Shown here: positions 25,150 to 35,144 of the stretch, in pieces
How the letters are laid out: every line of letters starts with the position of its first letter
How positions within the stretch are numbered: the stretch's first letter is position 1
NCBI GenBank assembly: GCA_947498065.1
Contig: CANMIS010000002.1
Span: forward strand, 496,001-560,000
DNA from: an uncultured Erythrobacter sp.
GTDB lineage: Bacteria; Pseudomonadota; Alphaproteobacteria; Sphingomonadales; Sphingomonadaceae
Reading direction: 5' to 3'
DNA length: 64,000 bases
Translations under genes and position numbers: made by a program
The notes under the pieces: generated by a model
Told to the model about the DNA's origin: nothing
Databases searched by the model: none
Seen by the model: only the letters and a program-made list of their open reading frames with translations

Positions 25150-27174
25150 CTATTTTGTCGCGGGCAATTTGATCACTGCGACAGTGCCCTCGCCCAGCTG
25201 AGAGGTTAGCCTGAACGCAAAACCATGACGCTGGGCCAGATCGTGAACAATCGCGAGGCCCAGGCCGTCACCGCTCGATGCTTCATCCTTGCTCCCGCGC
25301 TGCTGAGCCTTGCTAAGGGCCAGTGCGTCCATACCCTTGCCATCATCACGCACTTCGATGAGGCACGTGTCTTCATGCCGAATGCTTACGCGTACTTCGC
25401 TGGGGTTGGCATGGCGCAGCGCATTGGCGACAAGATTGCTGACAGAACGGATCAGAGCCAAAGCTGGGACCGCGGTCTCACAGGGCTCAGTGTCGATGTT
25501 GAGCTCAACGCCAAGGCTAGCGGCTTCCTGAGCGAACATGTCCTCGACCGTCTGCACTATCAGCTCCAGCGAATACACCTCTTTATCTGCTCGGGACAGA
25601 GCCTGATCGGCCCCGTCCTGATCACTGTATTCGCGGGTGAGCTCTTCCAGATAGTCCACCGCCTCGCTCAGACGCTCTTGTAGCACCGGAGACAAATTGT
25701 CCGCCTCTTCGCGGATGGAGGCCCTCAGTCCGACCAAAGGTTGGCGGATGTCGTGGCTGGCCGAGGCGAGTTGCTGTTTTCGGCGAACGGCAGTTTCGCG
25801 CGCCCGTGAGTATTCGCGTTCAGTCTCCAAGAGACGCCGATTGGTTTGCGCATTCGCCTCCAGCGCCGAAATACGCTCCAGCCTCAACCGATCACGCTCT
25901 TCCAAGCTTCGGCCAATATCGACGACAACGAACACCAAGAGCGTCGCCGCGACGACAAGGCGCACCATATCGCGAATGAAGCCAACCGAAAGCTCTGGGA
26001 TGACCGTTCCGACGAGATCTGGCTCAACGGCCATCAAGACCACCGGACAAAGTCCAATAATGCCGACCACGATCTGCCGCAGCCCCTTGGCCATCTCCAG
26101 CCGGAAGATGATCACAGCCACCAGCGCCAAGAGCATGCTGTAATAGAGCATCAAGAGTTGGGCGTCGTATTCTTGATAGAAAAGGCCAGCCACAAGCAAC
26201 GCCGGCAGCGCCCATATCGCCAAGCGCACCGCAGGGTAGGAAAAGCGATCAAGCTGGCCTCTGAATGCGGACAGCACGATGTAGAAATTGCTCAATGAGA
26301 CAATCGCGATGCAGGCCCTCCAGGCCGCGCGGGCGCTTTCGAAATCGGGACTTAGGATAGTCACAAACAGCGAGACGTCCGCTTGGATCGCAGCAAGCGT
26401 TAAGCCGATACCGAGCAATGCTGTAATCTTTCGGTTTGCCAAAATGCCCAACACGACCAGGCAAACCCCGACGCCGACGAATGAAAGGAACACAATCGCC
26501 TTCAGCATAGTGCCGATTATCTGATTGCGGCCTAATTCTCCTTCGCGAAACAAGCCAATTGAAGGGCGGTCGACTAAGGCAAGATTGATCAGAACGGTCG
26601 CCCTCTCGCCGGGTTCGAGCATGAAGCTGGACGAATGCAAATAGGTGAGCTTGCGCGCTAACAGCTCGGCGCTATCTGTGGCCTCACCGCCAAGGATTTG
26701 AACCGGCGCAGCATCGCCCTGCACCAAAAAGACATTGGGCCTGACATAGAACACACCGCCCAAGCCAACGCTGCGGCGAATGCTGGTTTCGTTGTCCGTC
26801 GCTGCCTCGATCGGCAATGCGATCCACAACCTGCGTTCATCTAAAATCTCGGACCGCGTTGAGGTGTAGTCGCGCGAAAACTCGCCGCTCCTAAATTGGG
26901 CAAGGGCTTGCCGGCTGGAGAGCTCTTGGTCCTCGCCCGTTACCAAATAATATGCATTGCCCTCAACTTGTTCAGCCGGCTCTCCTCGTTTGAGAAGCAC
27001 TGAGCCGCCATCGCTGGCAAAGCCTCCTTGCTGCTTTGCAATGGGAGCATCGGTTGGGGCAGCCATCGCAGCAAACCCTAAGGCCGCGCAAATGACCGCA
27101 GCAAGCAGCCAATATGCCCACGCGCGCCCACCCCGAAGATTTGCCCCCTCACCCATCTTGTGTGCTATACACAT
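25150..27174 (-). CDS. 7TMR-DISM-type sensor histidine kinase
   Basis: Membrane sensor kinase of about 674 residues. After one N-terminal hydrophobic segment (WAYWLLAAVICAALGFAAMA) comes a periplasmic DISMED2-like domain, then about seven membrane helices (for example AIVFLSFVGVGVCLVVLGIL, LIALLLVAGLFY-type stretches), a coiled coil and the kinase core. The H box is ASHDIRQPLVGLRASI, the N box SVSNLVANALRHANPSEV, and the G boxes VRDDGKGMD and GDGLGLAIVHDLAQRHG. The start is uncertain: ATGs lie at 27228, 27174 and 27156; the first would overlap the divergent regulator gene, so I use 27174. The divergent response regulator is the likely partner. The signal is unknown. Confidence 0.9.
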   Translation of the reverse strand: MCIAHKMGEGANLRGGRAWAYWLLAAVICAALGFAAMAAPTDAPIAKQQGGFASDGGSVLLKRGEPAEQVEGNAYYLVTGEDQELSSRQALAQFRSGEFSRDYTSTRSEILDERRLWIALPIEAATDNETSIRRSVGLGGVFYVRPNVFLVQGDAAPVQILGGEATDSAELLARKLTYLHSSSFMLEPGERATVLINLALVDRPSIGLFREGELGRNQIIGTMLKAIVFLSFVGVGVCLVVLGILANRKITALLGIGLTLAAIQADVSLFVTILSPDFESARAAWRACIAIVSLSNFYIVLSAFRGQLDRFSYPAVRLAIWALPALLVAGLFYQEYDAQLLMLYYSMLLALVAVIIFRLEMAKGLRQIVVGIIGLCPVVLMAVEPDLVGTVIPELSVGFIRDMVRLVVAATLLVFVVVDIGRSLEERDRLRLERISALEANAQTNRRLLETEREYSRARETAVRRKQQLASASHDIRQPLVGLRASIREEADNLSPVLQERLSEAVDYLEELTREYSDQDGADQALSRADKEVYSLELIVQTVEDMFAQEAASLGVELNIDTEPCETAVPALALIRSVSNLVANALRHANPSEVRVSIRHEDTCLIEVRDDGKGMDALALSKAQQRGSKDEASSGDGLGLAIVHDLAQRHGFAFRLTSQLGEGTVAVIKLPATK

Positions 27175-27221
27175 TTTGCTGGTGGGCAGCAGGGGGAGAT
27201 CGTGATGGTGCGGGTGGCTCC

Positions 27222-27875
27222 ATGACATTTGGCCGAGAATTCAAAGCTGTGATCGCGGACGACCACAGCATCATTCGCGGCGCCTTGGCGCAATTGCTGA
27301 ACAATTCCGATGCGCTGGAAGGCTATAATTTTACCGTTTGCGATCAAGTTTGCGACGGCATTCGTGCGATTGGCGCGATCCGAAAGCACCAGCCAGATTT
27401 GCTTTTGCTGGATGTGACCATGCCGCATGCAGGAGGCACCGAGGTGCTGATCGAGGCCCGCCGGTGGTTGCCGGATTGCAAGGTGATTGTCTTTACTGGT
27501 GTGGAGGCAAGCGGCAAGATCGCTGAACTCGTTGAGGTTGGTGCAGACGGGCTCTTCTGCAAAAGCGATGATCTGGACGAACTCGCCGCCGCGATCCCGC
27601 GCATTATGGAAGGGGGGCGGGTTATCTGCCGACGCTTCACCGACGTGCTCGAAAGCGCAGCAGACATCGAGCCGCTGACCAGCCGGGAACGGCAAGTTTT
27701 GAACCTCGTCGTTAGCGGGCAGACCAACCGCGAAATCGGCGAGACTCTGGGTATCAGTATCAAGACCGTTGATCGGCATCGAACCAGCGTGATGCGCAAG
27801 GCGGATGCACGCTCGGCGGCGGAGCTGATTGCCTATGCCCTTCGAGAAGGCTTGGTTGAGGGGAGCTCTTCTTAA
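27222..27875 (+). CDS. NarL/FixJ-family response regulator
   Basis: A 217-residue two-component regulator with an N-terminal receiver domain (VIADDHSIIRGALAQLL; phospho-acceptor Asp in LLLLDVTMPHAGG near residue 65; conserved Lys in FCKSDD) and a C-terminal LuxR-type HTH (LTSRERQVLNLVVSGQTNRE, then LGISIKTVDRHRTSVMRKA). It is divergent from the histidine kinase with a gap of under 60 bases, so the pair is very probably a cognate system. Likely targets are the neighbouring exported repeat protein and the lectin/lipoprotein pair, but no binding site is evident. Confidence 0.94.
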   Translation: MTFGREFKAVIADDHSIIRGALAQLLNNSDALEGYNFTVCDQVCDGIRAIGAIRKHQPDLLLLDVTMPHAGGTEVLIEARRWLPDCKVIVFTGVEASGKIAELVEVGADGLFCKSDDLDELAAAIPRIMEGGRVICRRFTDVLESAADIEPLTSRERQVLNLVVSGQTNREIGETLGISIKTVDRHRTSVMRKADARSAAELIAYALREGLVEGSSS

Positions 27876-27921
27876 TGCGGGACTATGCCGTTTGCGCTGC
27901 CCCTCAATGCGCGGGGCATCA

Positions 27922-28920
27922 TTAGCGCAGGTCTTCGACACTGACCCAGCCCAACACGCCGTAAGCATCGCTGACCGGCAGGAAGATACCGTGCAAATCA
28001 CCGATCGGCGTTAACTCCATGCCGGGCCGTATGCTCCGCACGGTCTCCGCTTCCCGGGTCGGCTCCAGATACAGGAACGATGCAGCAGCAACGACCACCG
28101 GCGGCGGCCCGGCAGGTTCAACTGGCTCAGGCTCTACGACTTCCCGAACCTCAGCAAGCTCCGTATCGCCAGCCTTTTGTCCCACGCCCAAAGCTTGCGC
28201 TTGGGCAACCATGTTGTTGTAGGCGATGACGAACCCCTGGATCATTTCGCGCCCATCCTCTTTCTTGGTATAGCGACCGCCCTCCACCGCTTCTTCGACC
28301 GCCAACATCCAAAATCCTTCGGGTGACCGCGCCATGGCATCATCATCGTTGTCATGGAATTTGAGCTTGGTTTTCTGAACCAGCCCGGTGCCCGATGCAA
28401 TCGCGGCGTTCTGTGCTGTATCGACCAGCGCGAGGCCGGTAATCACAGTGTTCTTCTTGCCAATACCAACCATGCCAGCCAACCCGTTCACCACCGCCCC
28501 CGCCAGAGGGACCATGCCGGCGATATCGCCAGCTGTTCCCATGCCGCTGCGATAGCCGCTGTTCTGCGCCAAAGCGGCGGCATTCGCGACGCCCGCATTG
28601 TTGAGATTGGTGGCTGTCGCGACCTCTACCTTGTCGCCTGCCACCACGTTCAGCATGAACTGCGCCGGCTCTCCGCTGCTTGGATCATAGATCGTGAAGC
28701 AGCCAGACTGCTTAACTAAGGCTTCGATCATGGGTTTTGGACTGCCCAAGTTCTTGTCGACCCAGCTGCGCGCCTCGCCCTCGATCACGGCAGCCGAACC
28801 GAGCGGCGTGTGACAACGCACCAGCTCAATTGGGCGATGCTTTGATCCCGCGAGCGTGGGGGTTGAAGTCAAGCTTCCACAGGCCAGCGCCAGCGCGGTT
28901 AGTGCTGCAAGACCACGCAT
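27922..28920 (-). CDS. Predicted lipoprotein, CsgG-like with C-terminal SH3-like domain
   Basis: A 332-residue protein. Its N-terminus MRGLAALTALALACGSLTST carries a lipobox (LALAC, Cys near residue 14), so it should be membrane-anchored. The segment GSPKPMIEALVKQSGCF followed by TIYDP resembles the CsgG/LpoB-like fold (a secretion-channel or lipoprotein family). A Gly/Ala-rich middle (AGDIAGMVPLAGAVVNGLAGMVGIGKK) could insert in a membrane. The C-terminal ~60 residues (FLYLEPTREAETVRSIRPGM ... GVLGWVSVEDLR) look like a bacterial SH3 domain. Its ATG overlaps the stop of the lectin gene in a TAATG arrangement, so the two are coupled. CsgG assignment is tentative. Confidence 0.6.
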   Translation of the reverse strand: MRGLAALTALALACGSLTSTPTLAGSKHRPIELVRCHTPLGSAAVIEGEARSWVDKNLGSPKPMIEALVKQSGCFTIYDPSSGEPAQFMLNVVAGDKVEVATATNLNNAGVANAAALAQNSGYRSGMGTAGDIAGMVPLAGAVVNGLAGMVGIGKKNTVITGLALVDTAQNAAIASGTGLVQKTKLKFHDNDDDAMARSPEGFWMLAVEEAVEGGRYTKKEDGREMIQGFVIAYNNMVAQAQALGVGQKAGDTELAEVREVVEPEPVEPAGPPPVVVAAASFLYLEPTREAETVRSIRPGMELTPIGDLHGIFLPVSDAYGVLGWVSVEDLR

Positions 28921-29882
28921 TATTGGCTCCAGCTCTGGTTGTTACCGGCAAAGCAATCCCAAAGCTGAATTCTGCCGCCATTGGTCTTCGATTCCGGCCC
29001 ATGTGCATCGAGACAGCGCCCGGTGTTCTCGTTTACAAAGCTGACTGCGCCTGGCACTCCAGCGCTCCTTGCCGACCAGATTTGCGCCGGGTTTCCATCG
29101 CAACCGAAGACTCGCACAGGTGCGCCATTGTCTGGCCCAACAGCCTCGAGGCACATTCCGCTGGCCGTCACGATCAGGCCGTCATCTTCAAGATAGATGA
29201 AGTTCTGATTGGCACCGCCAAGGCATTCCCACACTTGCATTCTGCCGCCTTGCTTGCCTTCATCCGGTCCATGCAGGTCAAGGCACATGCCATCGCCGCT
29301 ACGGATCGGGCTGGTCATCTCTGGCGGCAGCTCCATCGGATCCGGTCGGCTGCGCCCAGCAAAGCCATCCTCGGTGAGTACGATCTCTTCGCCAATCCGC
29401 ATCGCTTCAAATGCGCCGGGATAGGAAAGCTCAACCGGGGCAAGCGAGAATTTCGGATCAAGCAGCCCCTCGCCGCCTGAGGCAAACAAAGTGCCGTCTT
29501 CGCGAAGCGTCCACTCCATCTCTCGCTGCAGCAATTCGTCATAGGCGACCAGCTTTTGACGGTCAGTCTGGCGCAGGCGCGAAGAGGTGACCATACCGGG
29601 CTCAACCACCCAGATGAATAGATGAGTCCATTCCTCCATCGCAATGACGACCCCGTTTTCAATGATGACCTGTTTGCCAAGCTCGCGCAGCCGCCAAACA
29701 CCATCAATCGGCAGGGGATCACCCGGTGCAACTTGGGTGTAGTCACTCAGCGCAGCGCGCGGCCGGTTGTCCTGCGCCTGCGCAGCGGGAGCCGCGATCG
29801 CGATGCCAATCGCCGCCAAGATCGCCCACAGCAAATGGCGCTGCTGGGCGTGGTTGTTCTGATCGATGGTCTTGTTAAACAC
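28920..29882 (-). CDS. Exported ricin-type beta-trefoil lectin protein
   Basis: A 320-residue exported protein. Residues ~1-37 form a signal peptide with a hydrophobic core (LLWAILAAIGIAIAAPAAQA). The middle part (about 45-190) has no family I recognise. The C-terminal ~130 residues are a ricin-type beta-trefoil with QxW-type elements: GGRMQVWECLGGANQNF, GNPAQIWSA and GGRIQLWDCFAGNNQSWSQ, plus the repeated GxCLDxHGP sugar-pocket motif. It may bind carbohydrate on the cell surface or in the periplasm. The start is a GTG at 29882 with GAGGGG upstream. The CsgG-like gene begins at its stop, so the two form an operon. Confidence 0.82.
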   Translation of the reverse strand: MFNKTIDQNNHAQQRHLLWAILAAIGIAIAAPAAQAQDNRPRAALSDYTQVAPGDPLPIDGVWRLRELGKQVIIENGVVIAMEEWTHLFIWVVEPGMVTSSRLRQTDRQKLVAYDELLQREMEWTLREDGTLFASGGEGLLDPKFSLAPVELSYPGAFEAMRIGEEIVLTEDGFAGRSRPDPMELPPEMTSPIRSGDGMCLDLHGPDEGKQGGRMQVWECLGGANQNFIYLEDDGLIVTASGMCLEAVGPDNGAPVRVFGCDGNPAQIWSARSAGVPGAVSFVNENTGRCLDAHGPESKTNGGRIQLWDCFAGNNQSWSQ

Positions 29883-30195
29883 TGCTGTTGCCCCTCAATG
29901 TGGCAACCCTTGTGCAGCGAATCGCCAGCCATGCGAATGAGGTGCATCCCCCAATTTGCAACAGAATTAGACACTCGAGCGCAACGAAGACGAAGATTGG
30001 AAACTGGGAGAAAATGCCGAATTTCTGCTTTTTCGGTTATCAATCCGAGAAGCAGACTGGCAGCTTTCGGCCCCCAAAAAAAAGCGCTGGAAGCCGAAGG
30101 CACGAACTGGACCGTTGGCGGACCGTCGGCCTTACATAAGCAGGAGATGAGCTTAGCGCACTCTAGCCAAACGCCGTTTTTACAATTGCTTGCTA
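29883..30195. other. Intergenic region with no gene recognised
   Basis: About 310 bases between the divergent-facing lectin start and the S9 peptidase stop. Short open frames exist, but none has a ribosome binding site or a recognisable product. It must contain the promoter of the leftward lectin operon. Confidence 0.6.
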
Positions 30196-32124
30196 TCAGC
30201 GCCCGATGTGCTGATCCAGAAAGTTGAGATAGGCCTCGGAGGCTTCGACCCGGTTCTCTTTCTTGCGGAAGCCGTGACCCTCATCCTCGAAAAGGACGTA
30301 TTCTACGTCAACGCCATTGGCTTTGACCGCCGCAACCAATTCGTCGCTTTCAACCTGCAGAACACGCGGATCATTAGCCCCCTGCACAACCAGCATTGGT
30401 TTCACGATATTCGAGGCATGGAACAGTGGAGAGATTTTCCGAAGGCGCTCCTCATCGGTTTCTGGATCGCCCAGTTCGTCGAATAGAGCCGTGCGGTTCG
30501 CTCCCCACCATGGCGGGATTGACTTAAGCGTGCGAACCCAATTGGTCACGCCGAAGATATTGACCCCGGCATCAAACACCTCTGGCTCAAACGCGAGCGC
30601 GGCGGCAACCATGTATCCGCCATAGGAACCGCCCATGATCGCAATCCGATCATCGGCGATCCAATCCATCCCCTGTAAATAAGCCTTGGACGCGATAACA
30701 TCGCCCAAATCTGCCTCGCCATGACGCCTGTCGTCCATGTGGAAGAAGGTCTTGCCATAGCCCGACGAACCACGATTATTGATTGCATAAACTGCATAGC
30801 CATTGTTCACCAAATGCTGGATCGCGGGGTTATATCCGCGCCGGCTCTGGCCACCAGGACCGCCATGAACCCAGACGATAGCCGGGGCTGGATTGTCTGC
30901 GTTTGCGCGGTTCGGACGATAGAGCACGCCAGGGACTTCAACCCCGTCATAACTCTCAAATCGTCCTATAGAAGCTGTGACGAGGTCTGCCTCGTCAATC
31001 GCCGGGTTCAGTGCGCTGGTGAGACGCTTCGCTTGGCCTGACGCCAAATCAGCGACATAGAGATCAGAAGGCGATGTGTCCGATGATACGGTGAATGCGA
31101 TTTGGCTTTCGGCTTCATTGAAGCGAATGCTGCCTAGATTGCCCTCGGGAATCCCGCTGAGTTCAACCACCTGCCCGGTCGTTTGGTCGAGCAGAGTTAG
31201 CTGGGTCAGTGCATCGGCGTTTACAGCGCTAACCCTGTAGCGACCTGAGCGCGAATAGCTGACGAAGCTGACATCCCAATCAGCCTTTAAATAAGGTGCG
31301 GTTTCCCCGCTTGTCAGATCATAAGTCCATGCTTGTCTAAATTCGCCATGCTCGTTCGTGGCGAAGATCAGTTTCGAGCTATCGCGGGTAAAACCATAGC
31401 TGCCATAGCTGACGTTGCCTTCGTGTTCGGTGATTAGCTTCGGTTCGGTGTCGCCTTCCAGATCGACCAGAAACAGGTCGCTATCTGCGCTGGAATTGTT
31501 GCGTGACAGAACCATCCAGCGCCCGTCATCCGACACACCGCCCGGAAAGAAGTCGCCCGGATTCTCGAACAGCAGTTCGCGCGAGTAATCATCCGCATCA
31601 TAGACATAGATATCGAAGGCCTGCGGGTCTCGCTCATTCGTAGCAATGTAGAAGGATGTATCGCCTCCGTTCCACCCGGCAAAGCTTGCGGTATGGCCTT
31701 CACCTGGAGTGAGGTCACGCACCGTGCCATCGAGCTCGCGCAGATAGACGTGATTTAGCTCGTTGCCGCCGCTGTCCGAACTGTAAATCATGCGGTTATC
31801 GTTCGGAAACAGCGAGCTGGCAAAAACCGCGTTTGTGGTCGAACTGGTAAGCGCTACTGGTTCACCTCCCGACAAGGGCAACAGATAGGCGTTAAACACG
31901 CCTGAGCTATCCGAATTGATCAAGACACCTGCGCCGTCAGATGTGAACACATGTCCGCCCGAAGAGCCGAGGCCGAAGGACGTGGAATCGAAGAATTGTT
32001 GCGCCGTGTATGTTTCGTTCTCGCGTTCAACCGCAGATTGTTCAGCGCTCTCCTCATTTGAGTGGGCGGGTGCGCTCAGCGCTAGCAACGAGGCGGCTGT
32101 CGCCAACTTAAGTGTATTGAGCAT
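30196..32124 (-). CDS. Exported S9-family prolyl oligopeptidase/acylaminoacyl peptidase
   Basis: A 642-residue serine peptidase. A signal peptide starts MLNTLKLATAASLLALSAPA with GGGAGA upstream of the ATG at 32124. An N-terminal seven-bladed beta-propeller (repeated D-x-Y/W motifs such as DIYVYDADDYSRELLF and SDLFLVDLEGD) is followed by an alpha/beta-hydrolase domain: oxyanion HGGPGG, nucleophile Ser in MGGSYGGYM near residue 500, acid Asp in QGANDPRV and His in EDEGHGF. Such enzymes cut short peptides after specific residues; here in the periplasm. It stands alone between other transcription units. Confidence 0.93.
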   Translation of the reverse strand: MLNTLKLATAASLLALSAPAHSNEESAEQSAVERENETYTAQQFFDSTSFGLGSSGGHVFTSDGAGVLINSDSSGVFNAYLLPLSGGEPVALTSSTTNAVFASSLFPNDNRMIYSSDSGGNELNHVYLRELDGTVRDLTPGEGHTASFAGWNGGDTSFYIATNERDPQAFDIYVYDADDYSRELLFENPGDFFPGGVSDDGRWMVLSRNNSSADSDLFLVDLEGDTEPKLITEHEGNVSYGSYGFTRDSSKLIFATNEHGEFRQAWTYDLTSGETAPYLKADWDVSFVSYSRSGRYRVSAVNADALTQLTLLDQTTGQVVELSGIPEGNLGSIRFNEAESQIAFTVSSDTSPSDLYVADLASGQAKRLTSALNPAIDEADLVTASIGRFESYDGVEVPGVLYRPNRANADNPAPAIVWVHGGPGGQSRRGYNPAIQHLVNNGYAVYAINNRGSSGYGKTFFHMDDRRHGEADLGDVIASKAYLQGMDWIADDRIAIMGGSYGGYMVAAALAFEPEVFDAGVNIFGVTNWVRTLKSIPPWWGANRTALFDELGDPETDEERLRKISPLFHASNIVKPMLVVQGANDPRVLQVESDELVAAVKANGVDVEYVLFEDEGHGFRKKENRVEASEAYLNFLDQHIGR

Positions 32125-32351
32125 CTGTTGTCTCCCAAAGACGAGGGCGCGCTGCGCCTGAACTTTCCGATCGAGGGAGCTTATCAATCCCTCGCCTAAG
32201 AGCAAGCAAAGTGGGCTGCCAACTTGAGGCATCTTTTTGTAGGCGGGAAGGTGTTTGGTGGGTTTTCGCTGCTACATGAGCTCAGAGCACCGCGCTCCCA
32301 CAGCTGTTCGTTCAAAATGGCCAGCGCTTCTCTCACAAGAAGAGTTCTGGC

Positions 32352-34223
32352 ATGGCGAGCACTATGACCACCGAAACTGGCAGCTCCCGAATTTGTCCTC
32401 CAGATCAGCAAACTCCGCCGGATCGAGGCGAACTCAGTGCACCAGCTGGGCCTGAGTTGCTGCACAAACTCCACGAGGTCTTCGGCTTTCACTCCTTTCG
32501 GGGAGTTCAGCAGCAGGTGGTGGATCGGATCATGGGCGGGCATTCGACGCTTGCGGTGATGCCGACCGGGGCTGGTAAGTCGCTGACCTACCAGCTTCCC
32601 GCCACTATGCTGGATGGCACCTGCATTGTGATTAGTCCGCTCATCGCGTTGATGCACGATCAGCTGCGCAGCGCCAGTGCAAATGGGATCCGCGCGGCCA
32701 CTCTGACCAGCGCAGATGAGAACCGTGCCGAAACGATAGCTCGGTTGCGCGCGGGTGAGCTCGATCTGCTGTATGTCGCGCCAGAGCGGGCAAGCCAGTC
32801 CCATTTTCGGGAGCTGCTGTCACAGTGTCAGATATCCCTGTTCGCGATCGACGAGGCGCATTGCGTGTCCGAATGGGGGCACGATTTCAGGCCCGATTAC
32901 CGGTTGCTGCGCCCGCTCATGGACCAGTTCGTCCATGTGCCGCGGCTGGCTCTGACAGCGACGGCCGACCCCCACACCCGTTCAGACATACTGACGCAGC
33001 TTGGCATTGCACCGGAAGGGTTGATCGTCGCTGGGTTTGATCGCCCCAACATCCGCTACGCGATCCGCCCGCGCGACCAGCTGACGCAGCAGTTACGACG
33101 CCTTTTGGCCGAGAATTCCGGACCCGGGATCATCTACACTCAAACCCGCGCAGCGACCGAACGGCTCTCCAAGGCACTATCTGACGGAACACGCGAAGTG
33201 CGTTGCTACCATGCAGGTCTGCCGGCCGATATTCGCGCCGCGAACCAAGCAGCCTTCGTCGAAAGCGAGAACATGGTGATTTGCGCGACGGTCGCGTTTG
33301 GCATGGGTATCGACAAGCCGGACGTGCGGTTTGTCGCCCATGCTGGGCTGCCAAAATCGATCGAAGCTTATTATCAGGAAACGGGCCGCGCCGGACGCGA
33401 CGGCGACCCCGCAGCGGCGCATATGTTTTGGGGAGCGGACGATTTCGCAAGGGCGCGCATGCGTGTCACCGATGTCGAGGAGGCCAGGCAGACAGGAGAG
33501 CGGACGCGATTGTCAGCCCTCGGCGCTTTGGTTGAAACCGGTGGGTGCCGGCGTGCCATCCTGCTGCGCCACTTCGGAGAGCAACCTGCTCAAACCTGCA
33601 GCAATTGCGACAATTGCTTGGAACCAGCCCGCGCCGTTGATGCGACGATTGCCGCGCAAAAATACCTCTCAGCTGTGGCGCGCACGCGGCAGACTTATGG
33701 GTCAGGGTACATCGAGAGCATACTAACCGGCCAATCCAGTGAACGCAGCCGTGCACAGGGGCACGATACGCTGTCAGTCTTCGGGATAGTCGAAGGTGAG
33801 GAAGCTGACCTGCTCAAGCCAGTGCACCGGGCGCTGCTAGTGCGCGGTGCCTTGATGCCGACGGAACATGGCGGCTTGATGCTGGGACCAGAGGCGCGTG
33901 GTTACCTCAAAGGGGAGCAGCCGCTGGATCTGGTCATCCCGCCCAAAAGGGTTGGCGGGAAGCGGCGCAAATCCGGTTCGAGCCAGGCGCTCAACCCGGT
34001 TGGCGACCCGCTATTCGATGCCCTGCGCGAATTGCGCCGCGATCTGGCGAAGGAAAATCAGGTGCCGCCCTACGTGATCTTCCACGATTCCGTTCTGCGG
34101 GACATTGCCGGGTTCAAGCCTCAGACCCGCGACGCGCTAAGCGAATTGCCCGGCGTCGGAGCTAAAAAGCTGGATGCCTATGGCGACGCATTCCTCACGG
34201 TGATCCGGTTGCAAGATCGGTAG
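32352..34223 (+). CDS. recQ: ATP-dependent DNA helicase RecQ
   Basis: A 623-residue 3'-5' DNA helicase in recombination and repair. The motifs in order are Q-like FGFHSFRGVQQQ, Walker A MPTGAGKSLTYQLPA, DEAH box FAIDEAHCVSEWGHDFRPDY, motif III ALTATADPHTR, GIIYTQTRAATE, motif V VAFGMGIDKPDVRFV and motif VI QETGRAGRDGD. The Zn-binding cysteines CSNCDNC follow the RQC region, and the C-terminus ends with an HRDC-like segment (VPPYVIFHDSVLRDIAGFKP ... ELPGVGAKKLDAYG). All parts of a full-length RecQ are intact. Confidence 0.96.
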   Translation: MASTMTTETGSSRICPPDQQTPPDRGELSAPAGPELLHKLHEVFGFHSFRGVQQQVVDRIMGGHSTLAVMPTGAGKSLTYQLPATMLDGTCIVISPLIALMHDQLRSASANGIRAATLTSADENRAETIARLRAGELDLLYVAPERASQSHFRELLSQCQISLFAIDEAHCVSEWGHDFRPDYRLLRPLMDQFVHVPRLALTATADPHTRSDILTQLGIAPEGLIVAGFDRPNIRYAIRPRDQLTQQLRRLLAENSGPGIIYTQTRAATERLSKALSDGTREVRCYHAGLPADIRAANQAAFVESENMVICATVAFGMGIDKPDVRFVAHAGLPKSIEAYYQETGRAGRDGDPAAAHMFWGADDFARARMRVTDVEEARQTGERTRLSALGALVETGGCRRAILLRHFGEQPAQTCSNCDNCLEPARAVDATIAAQKYLSAVARTRQTYGSGYIESILTGQSSERSRAQGHDTLSVFGIVEGEEADLLKPVHRALLVRGALMPTEHGGLMLGPEARGYLKGEQPLDLVIPPKRVGGKRRKSGSSQALNPVGDPLFDALRELRRDLAKENQVPPYVIFHDSVLRDIAGFKPQTRDALSELPGVGAKKLDAYGDAFLTVIRLQDR

Positions 34224-34495
34224 CTTTGGCACCTCTGGCTTCATCGTGCCGAGCGAGGCCTCATCTATTCGTTATAGAAACTGGGCCGATTACGGACTGT
34301 CTGCTCTTGGCATTCGCAGTGAGCAAAGCCGCCGTTCCATTCATGACCCATTGCGGACTTTCAATCATGAAATGAAGAGGAAAGAGGCGGCTCTGCTGAA
34401 TTTGCTAGCTTGTTAAACGCAAGCTGTAAAAACAAAGCTGACTTAATCTAAGTCGTGCCAAATACTTTAACCTGTTCTGCAGGTATGCGCAGACT

Positions 34496-35116
34496 TCAGC
34501 TTTTGGTTCGTGTCCACCAAGGTGAGTTATCAAGGCGCATGACCCCGGTTGGATTGGCTTGCGGTGGCAGGGTCGCCGTCAGGTCGACCTTTCTTCCATC
34601 AGGCCACATCATCAGCCAGCTCACGTGGTCAACCAGTGAAAGTGGAAGCGGATCAGCGGGGTGCATACTCATCATCGCTGATCGCAGCGCGTCTTCACCA
34701 CCCATTACGTCATCATGGTCCGATCTAAACGCGCCAAACCAGACCGCGCGCGCGCCAATCTCAATCAACGCTGCACCAAATCGGCGAAAGTCTTGAGCGA
34801 TCCGATCGCTGTCTTGCTTTCTGAGATGAATCAGCGGGTCCATACCTAAATGCCCAAAGCTCCCGATCAGGCCCGGCTCGCACTGAATTTCTACAGTGGC
34901 GCTGAGCTGAAAGCTAAGCGCGTTGATAGGAGAAGCCCGCGAAGTAAGGAATTTTGCAGCGGCCATTGGGGTGGCAAATCCGTGCTGACCGTCTGCCAGG
35001 ACTGCGCGAACCACCCACGGTAATTCGCCCAGAGCGCTGAGCAGCGGCAACACAAGTGGGCGCAGCGTGTGTTGAGTTTGTGGCCACAAGGGGCGAATTG
35101 GATAGAGATTGGCCAT
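34496..35116 (-). CDS. Hypothetical protein, candidate immunity protein
   Basis: A 206-residue soluble protein that I do not recognise. It begins MANLYPIRPLWPQTQHTLRP and contains a Trp/Asp-rich C-terminal half (FGAFRSDHDDVMGGEDALRS, SLVDHVSWLMMWPDGRKVDL). No signal peptide and no enzyme motif are seen. It lies 28 bases downstream of a predicted nuclease-type toxin on the same strand, the usual place for a cognate immunity gene, and its composition is acidic/aromatic like many immunity proteins. The role is inferred only from position. It could equally be an unrelated small gene. Confidence 0.6.
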   Translation of the reverse strand: MANLYPIRPLWPQTQHTLRPLVLPLLSALGELPWVVRAVLADGQHGFATPMAAAKFLTSRASPINALSFQLSATVEIQCEPGLIGSFGHLGMDPLIHLRKQDSDRIAQDFRRFGAALIEIGARAVWFGAFRSDHDDVMGGEDALRSAMMSMHPADPLPLSLVDHVSWLMMWPDGRKVDLTATLPPQANPTGVMRLDNSPWWTRTKS

Positions 35117-35144
35117 ATACGGATGGACCTAGCGACGTGGCCAT

